Assembly: GCA_031270515.1 (NCBI GenBank)
Contig: JAISXM010000070.1
Span: 1 to 11,545, forward strand
Origin: Holosporales bacterium
Lineage (GTDB): Bacteria; Pseudomonadota; Alphaproteobacteria; BNTO01
Direction of reading: 5' to 3'
Length of the DNA stretch: 11,545 nt
A program made the translations under genes and the position numbers. The notes beneath the pieces were generated by a model. The model ran no database searches. It had not been told where the DNA came from and was given only the letters and a program-made list of their open reading frames with translations. Below, piece by piece: positions 1 through 5,771 of the stretch; the first letter of the stretch is position 1, and each line of letters starts with the position of its first letter.

Positions 1-559
1 ATAAAAATAAGTCGCATATTGTCTATATAATAAGGCTCCGGATCGTGTGGCAACGTTGCCATGTAACACTCTGTGATCGCGGCCTTGCGTTTTTTTATAA
101 TATTTTCGCCCAAGATCCATATACCGATCGCCTTCGACACGACATAAGACTCGCCTTCGTTGATGACTTCCGGCATTAGATTCGCCAGGTAATTCAACGC
201 TCGTTGAGGAATTTCTTCCGTATTGTGGCATTGAATCTCGATATCCAGCTGCGTTCCGTCGTCGATTGTAGCCCTGACACCTGCCCATAAAAACAAGTTG
301 AATTTTTACCCTCATCCAGGTCTTGCATGACAAAGAGTTTCAACTTGTTTGTTATGGGGACCCGGTGTACATCCAAGCGTTTGGATTTGCCGTCGTGCCT
401 TGTTTTGCAAATGTCTGTGTTGCCCAGAGTAAGGCTTTTAACGACTGGATTCCCTTTGAACAAAGAGTTCAAAAACGAGATGAGCAGCGGCTCCTTGCCT
501 TCCACACCAAAGATATTCTTAAAAACAAAGTCGATTTGCGGGCTTAACAACGAAGACAT
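1..559 (-). pseudogene. Rpn / PD-(D/E)XK transposase-family nuclease, interrupted
   Basis: The N-terminal part starting MSSLLSPQIDFVFKNIFG is the standard opening of Rpn-type PD-(D/E)XK nucleases (PDDEXK_2 type), a family linked to recombination-promoting DNA cleavage. Reading runs to the catalytic RLDV motif, then enters an 88-bp palindromic element (279-366) and leaves frame. The rest of the gene resumes in another frame at about 278 as VRATIDDGTQLDIEIQCHN and stays open to the left edge (ending MRLIFI), so the 3' end is outside the window. The element therefore separates the catalytic Asp from the ExQ motif and shifts the frame. I chose ATG 559 rather than ATG 571 because it matches the family N-terminus and GGGATG lies just upstream. 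Almost certainly inactive unless the halves are rejoined by frameshifting. Confidence 0.85.
279..366 (-). repeat. Family A palindromic element, copy inside rpn gene
   Basis: This is an 88-bp unit with ACC...GGT ends. Its reverse complement differs from the copy at 2271-2358 at only about four positions, so both moved or were copied recently. The inner arms AACAAGTTGAA and TTCAACTTGTT face each other and would form a hairpin. The unit sits cleanly inside the nuclease reading frame, and the flanks rejoin to a normal family sequence (LDV + VRATIDD), which fixes it as an insertion. The exact junction is ambiguous by two to four bases, and no clear target duplication is visible. Confidence 0.9.
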
Positions 560-607
560 CGCACATCCCAAAATGCTATCATATCACTACTATTAATTGT
601 ACACTAT

Positions 608-740
608 ACCTGCCCATAAAAACAATTTGAACTTTTTTCCATCGCAGGAGGAGGGGCATTCTGGAATAAGGGATTTGAAAATTGGCCTATGTGTAAGCCT
701 TGATACGCAACGACTTTTAACTGTTTTGTTATGACCCACC
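608..740 (-). repeat. Diverged family A element at the 3' end of comM
   Basis: The right-hand unit starts with a good family A end (ACCTGCCCATAAAAACAATT) and finishes with a degenerate opposite end (GTTATGACCCACC), but the middle differs from other copies and the unit is about 133 bp. It may be an old copy with an internal insertion or two fused fragments. It overlaps the comM stop codon. The remainder of 572-728 holds nothing else I can identify. Confidence 0.55.
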
Positions 741-2237
741 ATTATATCGATTACAGTGCGAATAAGGGTTGATGTATTTGTAGTGAATAGCCTCTTCGAT
801 ATGATGCGCCTTGATCGTTGCCGACGAATCCAGATTCGCGATACTGCGCGCCACTTTCAGTAGACGAGTACAGCTGCGCGCAGATAGATCCCGCTTTTCG
901 GCAAAAATGCGCAAACACTGCTGCGTTTCAGGAAGTAAGTCATCGTCGACTGAAGTGGTTAGCGTTTTTTTGAACTCAATCGCACTCAGCACCCTCTTTT
1001 GTATAGTATCAGACGTTTCAATTAGGACGTTTTTACGTTGTGGAAGCAGATCGTCAACGGGAACTTGCGGCACATAAACAACGAGGTCAAACCGGTCCAA
1101 CAGTGGTCCAGATATTTTTGACTGGTAATCCGATGCACACCGCGGCGCCCGCGAGCATTCTTTTTGGGTTACTCCATAGTACCCACAGCGACATGGATTC
1201 ATGGCCGCAATGAGCTGAATTTTCGCGGGATATGTAATATGCTGATTCGCCCTGGATACGGTTATAACATTTGACTCCAGCGGTTGCCGCAGCGACTCAA
1301 GCGCGCACCGAGCAAACTCAGGCAGCTCATCCAGGAAAAGCACGCCATTGTGCGCAAGCGAAATTTCCCCAGGCTTTGCGTGAATGCCGCCACCAACCAG
1401 CGCCACCAACGAGGCGGAGTGGTGAGGGGCGCGAAATGGACGCTGGGCCATAAGGCCTTCATCCGGCAACATGCCCGCTAAGCTGTAGATCATGGTGGTT
1501 TCGATCGCTTCTTCAGGGGTCAAAGGAGGCAATATGCCCATCAGGCGTTGCGAAATCATGGATTTGCCGGCTCCTGGGGGGCCGATCATCAGCACATTGT
1601 GATTGCCAACCGCTGCGACTTCGAAGATGCGCTTTAACATAGACTGCCCGCGCACCTCTTGCATATCCCCGCATGAAAGTGAGCGCTGCGCTTGTACGTC
1701 AGGCACAGCAGGAGCCCTTAATTCACAGGAGCCGTTGAAGTGATTGACCAGCGATATCAAGTCCGGCGCAGCGAGCACATTTAAGTGTGATCCTGCCCAA
1801 GACGCCTCGTTGCAGTTGGCAGCCGGACAAATCAACCCTCGATTGGTCGACGATGCCATAAGCGCAGCCGCAAGCACTCCAACAACTGGAGCGATCAAGG
1901 CGTCCAAGCTTAGCCCGCCAATTATGATATATTCCTGCAGTTGCGCCTTATCAAACGCATCCAGCGCGGCCAAAATGCCGAGAGCAATAGGGAGGTCATA
2001 GTGGGCCCCCTCTTTCTGCAAATCAGATGGCGCCAAGTTTACGATTATGCGCCGAGGTGGGAGCGTTAGCCCTACGTGAGAAAAACTGGCCCGAATTCGC
2101 TCTTTCGATTCAGCGATCGATTTATCCGGCAAGCCAACGATAACGAAATTCGGCAGCCCAGAGGATATCTGAACTTCAACTGAAACATCCTGAGTTTCAA
2201 TCCCTTTAAATGCAACAGTCGAGAGTTTACTTAACAG
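729..2237 (-). CDS. comM: ComM/YifB family AAA+ ATPase (Mg-chelatase-like), start codon unclear
   Basis: ComM is a hexameric AAA+ helicase that promotes branch migration when incoming DNA is integrated during natural transformation. From 2237 the product is about 502 residues, the usual family length. An N-terminal ChlI-like domain contains SSGLPNFVIVGLPD and VNLAPSDLQKEG. The ATPase core has Walker A GPPGAGKS (about 219-226), Walker B VLFLDE (about 299-304), and MNPCRCGYYG with further cysteines near 361 and 367, followed by SGPLLDRFDL. A C-terminal Mg_chelatase_C region ends near AIHYK. The first usual-type start in frame, TTG at 2132, is the leucine of the conserved GLPD motif, so it cannot be the true start. 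Homology continues upstream (TVAFKGIETQDVSVEVQ) to an in-frame stop at 2249, with no ATG, GTG or TTG; CTG at 2237 is the only placeable start. The last few residues and the TAA come from an inserted repeat. It may still be functional or be an early pseudogene. Confidence 0.85.
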   Translation of the reverse strand: MLSKLSTVAFKGIETQDVSVEVQISSGLPNFVIVGLPDKSIAESKERIRASFSHVGLTLPPRRIIVNLAPSDLQKEGAHYDLPIALGILAALDAFDKAQLQEYIIIGGLSLDALIAPVVGVLAAALMASSTNRGLICPAANCNEASWAGSHLNVLAAPDLISLVNHFNGSCELRAPAVPDVQAQRSLSCGDMQEVRGQSMLKRIFEVAAVGNHNVLMIGPPGAGKSMISQRLMGILPPLTPEEAIETTMIYSLAGMLPDEGLMAQRPFRAPHHSASLVALVGGGIHAKPGEISLAHNGVLFLDELPEFARCALESLRQPLESNVITVSRANQHITYPAKIQLIAAMNPCRCGYYGVTQKECSRAPRCASDYQSKISGPLLDRFDLVVYVPQVPVDDLLPQRKNVLIETSDTIQKRVLSAIEFKKTLTTSVDDDLLPETQQCLRIFAEKRDLSARSCTRLLKVARSIANLDSSATIKAHHIEEAIHYKYINPYSHCNRYNGGS

Positions 2238-2270
2238 ATCCGATTTTTATTATCGCTAAAGCACCAATAT

Positions 2271-2358
2271 ACCGGGCCCCCATAACAAACAAGTTGAAAC
2301 TTGTTGTCATGCAAGACTTGGATGAGGGTAAAAATTCAACTTGTTTTTATGGGCAGGT
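2271..2358 (+). repeat. Family A palindromic element, upstream of comM
   Basis: Canonical 88-bp copy in the reference orientation. It begins ACCGGGCCCCCATAAC, ends TTTTATGGGCAGGT, and has inner arms CAAGTTGAA and TTCAACTTG. It lies 33 bp upstream of the comM CTG, so it occupies the place where the comM promoter or leader would be. An ATG in its end opens only a short frame that stops before comM and is not in the comM frame. Confidence 0.9.
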
Positions 2359-2435
2359 CTATTTGTTATACAAAATGCAGAGCCTGAACTTTCGCACAAA
2401 AATAAATTTTTTTTCGCTAAAAAAGTTCAGACTCA

Positions 2436-2471
2436 TATGGGGACGCGTACCAAGTTATGGGGACGCGTACC
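2436..2471. repeat. Tandem pair of a 16-bp unit, 20-bp period
   Basis: TATGGGGACGCGTACC occurs at 2436-2451 and again at 2456-2471. The unit resembles the TTATGGGG.CCCGGT end of family A, and the second copy runs straight into another family A copy. It is probably debris of stacked element ends. Confidence 0.7.
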
Positions 2472-2555
2472 GGGCCACCTATATGGAACAATTTGAAGAT
2501 CGTTGTTGACCAAGGGTTTGATCAAGATAAAGCTTCAAATTGTTTTTAGGCAGAT
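2469..2555 (+). repeat. Family A element, diverged copy
   Basis: An 87-bp unit beginning ACCGGGCCACCTATATGG and ending TGTTTTTAGGCAGAT. The arms CAATTTGAAG and CTTCAAATTG are intact although the centre differs from other copies. Its last base is shared with the start of the family B unit at 2555. Between 2359 and 2435 I see only AT-rich sequence with no gene. Confidence 0.75.
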
Positions 2556-2647
2556 AGCGGAACACCATAAAAAAACCAGCAGCGCCTTGCTTGAGAAACA
2601 TTGTGAATAAAGCAAATGCGGTGCTGGATTTTCATGGTGTTTAGCTA
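2555..2647 (-). terminator. Family B hairpin element, likely acting as terminator
   Basis: The ends are TAGCGG (decayed TAGCTA) and TTAGCTA. The arms ACACCATAAAAAAACCAGCA and TGCTGGATTTTCATGGTGT form a long imperfect stem. Read on the minus strand, the stem CCAGCACCGC/GCGCTGCTGG is followed directly by a run of seven T, the form of a Rho-independent terminator. It begins 4 bp after the stop of the minus-strand gene at 2652. The related copy at 10183-10268 shows this is a repeat family that happens to serve as a terminator here. Confidence 0.7.
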
Positions 2648-2651
2648 TACA

Positions 2652-3161
2652 TCACCAACCTGATCTTACCTGTCCAGCCGCTTGTACAACTTGCCCAACA
2701 GTTTGCCCAACAGTCGGTTGTACATATTGTGTTGCCGCAGTATACGGTTGTTGTGCATATTGTACCACCGGTTGTACCGGTTGTTGTGCATATTGTACGG
2801 GCACCTGCCCAGCAGCAGGCTGCGTTGTTTTAGTCATCGCAGTCATCACAAGCATCATCGTCAGACTACTAACGGCATTCAGCAATGCACTAAAACCTTC
2901 CGCATTAACCTCCGCAATTGTTCTTAAGCTTGCATTCTGAATTCTACTAACTTTGGCATTCGCAGCACCTGAAGTTTTGTTTCCACCTAGTCCACCCATC
3001 ATCATCATCATGGGTAGCATAGCCGCCATGCTTCCACCACCGCCCCCCATCATCATCATCAGCATAAGCATGTTCGAATCCATACAGTTTCCTTTTACAG
3101 CAGAAGGCCCAGCCCCCAACACGGCAAGTGAAAATCCTAATGCGCATATTTGCTTTTTCAT
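2652..3161 (-). CDS. Secreted Met/Gly-rich low-complexity protein, unknown function
   Basis: I do not recognise a family. The 169-residue product opens with a Sec-type signal peptide (MKKQICALGFSLAVLGAGPS..., about 1-24). A Met/Gly segment follows at about 31-60, with 13 methionines in 30 residues in two runs around a GGGGG block. A short helical, partly hydrophobic stretch around VNAEGFSALLNAVSSLTMM comes next. The tail is Gln/Val/Pro-rich and carries QYAQQP twice at a 12-residue spacing, then VGQTVGQVVQAAGQV. AGGAC lies 8 nt upstream of the ATG, supporting the start. The methionine runs are written as ATG triplet repeats, so slippage could change their length without frameshift. A surface, metal-binding or matrix role is possible but not shown. 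Confidence 0.75.
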   Translation of the reverse strand: MKKQICALGFSLAVLGAGPSAVKGNCMDSNMLMLMMMMGGGGGSMAAMLPMMMMMGGLGGNKTSGAANAKVSRIQNASLRTIAEVNAEGFSALLNAVSSLTMMLVMTAMTKTTQPAAGQVPVQYAQQPVQPVVQYAQQPYTAATQYVQPTVGQTVGQVVQAAGQVRSGW

Positions 3162-3309
3162 AATCGTCCTATTCGTTCAAGTATAGTTATCTACATACAG
3201 AATACATCTAATTCTTTAATAAATACTTAACGCCATTACGATTATCGATATAAAAGCACAAATACATGCGTCTATACTCACAAAAAACTTTTTTACTATT
3301 CTTCGTCAT

Positions 3310-3397
3310 ACCGGGCTCCTATAACAAACAATTTGAAATTAGTTGTATCGCAAAGTTTCGGTGACAATAGAAGTTCCAGTTGTTTTTATGGGCAGGT
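3310..3397 (+). repeat. Family A palindromic element
   Basis: An 88-bp copy with ACCGGGCTCCTATAAC and TTTTATGGGCAGGT ends and diverged arms (CAATTTGAA, TTCCAGTTG). It sits between two divergent secreted-protein genes. An open frame beginning in it runs into the gene at 3665 but is probably not translated. The rest of 3162-3309 is AT-rich upstream DNA of the minus-strand gene, with no gene seen. Confidence 0.85.
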
Positions 3398-3591
3398 GTA
3401 TACCCAAGGCCAAAAACATTGTTTCCGAAATGTTGGTTCCCCGCGACATTGCATCTCTATAAATTCACAGTGTTTTCGCTATTGGGTAGGGGCGCTAAAA
3501 AAAAATCCGAGACTGAAACTATGATGCTGTGTGGGGGGTCAACAGGCGTAGCCTATATTCAGGGGGGACTTTTATTCATGATCGAGTATAC

Positions 3592-3620
3592 TTGGTTCTT
3601 AAGTAATATATTGCTATTAT
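3592..3620 (+). promoter_or_regulatory. Putative sigma70-type promoter
   Basis: TTGGTT at 3592-3597 and TATTAT at 3615-3620 are separated by exactly 17 bp, with the -10 about 45 nt before the ATG at 3665. This placement favours the 3665 start over 3578. Consensus match is moderate in an AT-rich region. Confidence 0.4.
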
Positions 3621-3664
3621 TTTTAGAGATCAGTACTTATCTTGATGAGTTTTTTCTTGTGAAT

Positions 3665-4540
3665 ATGAAATCTTTACTTGCGTTATCTACGTTTGTTATG
3701 GGGGGAGCCCTCAATTTGCACGCCCAACAGCGTCATGCCGCAATGCGCGCCAAACAGCGTCCTGCCGGACATCGTCTTGCCGCAATGCGCACCCAACAGC
3801 GTCCTGTCACAATGCGCGCCAAACGGGATCCTGTTGTAATGCACGAAAGTGATGTTTGCCCTTCATCTTACGGAGACGGAGACGTTGTCTCAATCTCACC
3901 GGATTTTGAAATGGCTGTTCTACGCCTCCACTCGGGTCTTTTAGCGCTTTTTGTTTTGGATACAAATCTGCAAGCGGCTGATGCAGTGCATCAAACGGCT
4001 CTTGCAAAAACGCAATTGGCTGAAACAAAGGAGCAAATGTGTGACAAAATGCGTCAAGTAGGTGACCTGATGCATGGTGTGGCTGGCTCCGTGAGACGAT
4101 TCACTTCTTCAGCGACGCAGGATGATAAATTGACTAGTTTTATACATGACTGTGGTCTAACGGCTGATGCCGCGCTTTCATTGGCTGATTACGCGTATCA
4201 AGAGGCTGTGGCCGCGCGTCAAGAGGCAGATGAATACAATCAATCGGTTGAGAACACGCGTCTAGATAACGCTACACGGCGTCTAAAGATTAATAAATGT
4301 ATTAAAAAGGATGTTGCCGAGCTTCAAGAGTTTTATCCGGATATTCTATTGCCTGATGCAGTTCTTGCTCCGTCTGTAGATCGGATTACGATCTTATGCA
4401 GATATATAGACATTATGGATGTAAATAGGGCGCTCAGCACTGACAATGTAAGTAGTCTGTCACGTACTGACCTAGTACGATTTCTAACGTTCGTACTCGC
4501 TATTGCTCGCACCATAGACATTTCTGAAGCCGAAGCCTAA
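3665..4540 (+). CDS. Secreted protein with N-terminal Arg/Met repeats, unknown function
   Basis: I do not recognise a family. From ATG 3665 the product has 291 residues and a clear Sec signal peptide, MKSLLALSTFVMGGALNLHA, cut around residue 20. Next comes a basic repeat region (about 21-58) built on variants of QRPxxMRAK, namely AMRAKQRP, AMRTQQRP and TMRAKRDP. The remainder is a mostly helical domain with an Ala/Glu/Gln-rich, coiled-coil-like stretch (about 103-215) and a mixed C-terminal part. An earlier in-frame ATG at 3578 has a good AGGGGGG ribosome site at 3561-3567, which would add 29 residues and a second hydrophobic stretch. I prefer 3665 because it gives a textbook signal peptide downstream of the promoter-like pair. 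With its neighbours it suggests a locus of exported proteins. Confidence 0.75.
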   Translation: MKSLLALSTFVMGGALNLHAQQRHAAMRAKQRPAGHRLAAMRTQQRPVTMRAKRDPVVMHESDVCPSSYGDGDVVSISPDFEMAVLRLHSGLLALFVLDTNLQAADAVHQTALAKTQLAETKEQMCDKMRQVGDLMHGVAGSVRRFTSSATQDDKLTSFIHDCGLTADAALSLADYAYQEAVAARQEADEYNQSVENTRLDNATRRLKINKCIKKDVAELQEFYPDILLPDAVLAPSVDRITILCRYIDIMDVNRALSTDNVSSLSRTDLVRFLTFVLAIARTIDISEAEA

Positions 4541-4550
4541 ACGAGTCTCT

Positions 4551-4592
4551 GGGAGCCGAAAATGCTCTCCCTCAGATGTCCGACAGCCGGAC
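4551..4592 (+). terminator. Two small hairpins after the 3665-4540 gene
   Basis: GGGAG (4551-4555) pairs with CTCCC (4567-4571), and GTCCG (4578-4582) pairs with CGGAC (4588-4592). They begin 10 nt after the stop codon. Neither has a T run, so they may be a weak terminator or an mRNA 3'-end stabiliser. Confidence 0.3.
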
Positions 4593-4639
4593 TTGCCACT
4601 GCCATCAATTGATTGCATAAGCAAAATCCGGCGAGTTAA

Positions 4640-4733
4640 ATGGGGGGAAATTACTAATAAACGATTTGAAGTTTTATCTTCGTCGAAGCGTTGTATTACA
4701 ACAAGATTCAAATTGTTTGTTATGGGGCCCCGG
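4640..4733 (+). repeat. Family A variant (GTTTTATCTTCGTCG subtype)
   Basis: The core from CGATTTGAAG to TATGGGGCCCCGG nearly matches the copy at 5772-5863, sharing the central GTTTTATCTTCGTCGAAGCG. The inner arms are GATTTGAA and TTCAAATT. The left end is decayed, so the left limit is approximate. This defines a second subtype whose right end is GGGGCCCCG instead of GGGCAGGT. Confidence 0.75.
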
Positions 4734-4787
4734 CGTAGATATCTTTTTAGGTACTGGAAGCATATTGTTTCCCTTTTCTAGCAAATA

Positions 4788-4854
4788 GACCTGTTGCGAA
4801 AGCCCTTTTGGGCCGTTGATTTCTGCTGTATTGACGCAGCTTTCGTAATAGGTC
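4788..4854. repeat. Family C: 67-bp inverted-repeat element, single copy
   Basis: GACCTGTTGCGAAAGC at 4788-4803 is matched by GCTTTCGTAATAGGTC at 4839-4854, 14 of 16 bases complementary, around a 35-bp centre that contains GCCCTTTTGGGC. This looks like the terminal inverted repeats of an insertion sequence with the transposase gene lost (a MITE). I cannot assign the parent family. Confidence 0.6.
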
Positions 4855-4888
4855 GAATGTTCCACTCAAATATTTTTGTTATTCGAGC

Positions 4889-4917
4889 TTGCAATTAGCT
4901 AGAAATGTCCGTATACA
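4889..4917 (+). promoter_or_regulatory. Putative sigma70-type promoter for the Myb-like gene
   Basis: TTGCAA (4889-4894) and TATACA (4912-4917) are 17 bp apart. The -10 ends 42 nt before ATG 4959 and overlaps the upstream ATG 4905, which supports translation starting at 4959. Each hexamer matches consensus at four of six bases. Confidence 0.45.
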
Positions 4918-4943
4918 TAGCGCTTATGGGTAAATATAGTGCC

Positions 4944-4949
4944 GAGGAG
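4944..4949 (+). promoter_or_regulatory. Ribosome binding site deciding the Myb-like gene start
   Basis: GAGGAG lies 9 nt upstream of ATG 4959. No comparable site precedes ATG 4905 or ATG 4926 in the same frame. The choice matters because it places the hydrophobic segment at the very N-terminus as a signal peptide. Confidence 0.7.
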
Positions 4950-4958
4950 CATTTTTTT

Positions 4959-5579
4959 ATGTTACATATCGTTTATTTTTCGATCATGCTATCTGTTTTT
5001 TGTATGCAAAACTGTGGGGCAGGCGTAGCTCCGTCCGTACCAGGTGTAAACTTCCATAATGCGCAGGGGCCATCACGTATGCAAACACGTGGGCAAACAC
5101 GTGGGCAATCACCACAACTATTAACTCGGAATGAAGCAGAGCGGTTGGAGGCATTAGTACTTGTGCATGGGACCAATGCTTGGAAGAAAGTTGCTAGTGA
5201 ACTTGGAACGAGGGATGCACGCAAGTGCAGGGCGTACTGGAACGTCTACCTTCGCCCACAGGACTCACAGCAGGCGCCGTGGACCGACGCAGAAGATAAG
5301 AGTCTATGCAATCTTGTTGGTATATATGGGCAGAACTGGAGAGATATAGTGAAGAACTTGCCTGGACGCCCAGAAAGCTGTGTGAAGAATCGTTATTTTA
5401 AACTTTTACGTAAGCCATTTAAGGCGATACAACCGCCAGCACAAGCCCCGGATCCGGATCCGGATCCAGATCCAGATCTAGGTCTAGGTCTAGGTCTAGG
5501 TCTAGGTCAAGATCCAGGTCTAGATATGGAGGATGGGGTAATTTTGTATAATTTTAGTAATGAGCTAAGATTTTGGTAG
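4959..5579 (+). CDS. Secreted protein with two eukaryote-type Myb/SANT DNA-binding repeats
   Basis: The product has 206 residues. It starts MLHIVYFSIMLSVFCMQNCG, a Sec-like signal peptide, followed by a Gln/Arg/Gly linker (TRGQTRGQ). Repeat 1 is about 55-100, with Leu55 in place of the first Trp, then W75 and W94 with 18 residues between. Repeat 2 is about 108-152, with W108, W127 and Y146, each pair again 18 residues apart. The order WTDAEDKSL...YGQNW...LPGRPESCVKNRY...LLRK closely follows R2R3 Myb, including the GR..xxVKNxx recognition helix and the WNVYLRP linker of repeat 1. Such tandem Myb domains bind DNA in eukaryotic nuclei. The tail is a DP/LG low-complexity stretch from a hexanucleotide repeat, then an acidic/aromatic end. 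Export plus a eukaryotic DNA-binding fold suggests a host-directed effector. Acquisition from a eukaryote is likely but not shown, and a cell-surface or lysis-released role remains possible. Confidence 0.85.
   Translation: MLHIVYFSIMLSVFCMQNCGAGVAPSVPGVNFHNAQGPSRMQTRGQTRGQSPQLLTRNEAERLEALVLVHGTNAWKKVASELGTRDARKCRAYWNVYLRPQDSQQAPWTDAEDKSLCNLVGIYGQNWRDIVKNLPGRPESCVKNRYFKLLRKPFKAIQPPAQAPDPDPDPDPDLGLGLGLGLGQDPGLDMEDGVILYNFSNELRFW
5448..5525 (+). repeat. Hexanucleotide microsatellite, 13 units, inside the Myb-like gene
   Basis: Thirteen in-register 6-bp units form three blocks: CCGGAT x3, CCAGAT x2, CTAGGT x5, then three variants. They encode (DP)n then (LG)n. Because the unit is 6 bp, slippage changes tail length without breaking the frame. 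Blocks of identical units point to recent expansion. Confidence 0.9.
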
Positions 5580-5609
5580 AACTGCTTTTTTGATGATACT
5601 GATTTTGGT

Positions 5610-5665
5610 TATGCCGGATCTCCGTAATCAACGATTCGAAAATTCGTGATAATGCAAGGCTTATA
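5610..5665 (+). repeat. Truncated family A element
   Basis: ATGCCGGATCTCCGTAATC, then CGATTCGAA and GTGATAATGCAAGGC, align with the left half of family A (ATACCGGGTCCCCATAAC...GTCATGCAAGAC). The right half is missing, and a family B element begins exactly where it stops, so the B insertion or an associated deletion cut it. Confidence 0.65.
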
Positions 5666-5768
5666 TAGCTAGACCACTTCTGGATAGTGCAGCGAAAAAT
5701 GAAACTGACCAAGGCAAAGCACAGCTTAAGCTGAGCTTTTTCTGCTCAATCCAGAAGTGGTTTAGCTA
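5666..5768. repeat. Family B hairpin element
   Basis: A 103-bp unit with TAGCTA at both ends. Arms TAGCTAGACCACTTCTGGAT and ATCCAGAAGTGGTTTAGCTA differ at one position, and homology continues into GTGCAG/CTGCTC. It is flanked by TA on both sides, consistent with insertion at a TA target. The centre contains an AGCTTAAGCT palindrome. It has no room for a gene. Confidence 0.8.
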
Positions 5769-5771
5769 TAT

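Noticed and set aside
2210..2509. 99-codon plus-strand frame between comM and the Met/Gly gene
   Set aside because: It is made of family A element sequence and the 20-bp tandem repeat, with no independent protein features.
3380..3664. Long N-terminal extension of the gene at 3665, starting inside a family A element
   Set aside because: The extension runs through repeat DNA and a promoter-like pair. ATG 3665 gives a clean signal peptide. ATG 3578 remains an alternative because of its strong AGGGGGG site.
4905..4958. Upstream ATG 4905 as start of the Myb-like gene
   Set aside because: It overlaps the putative -10 box, lacks a ribosome site, and would bury the signal peptide; GAGGAG favours 4959.
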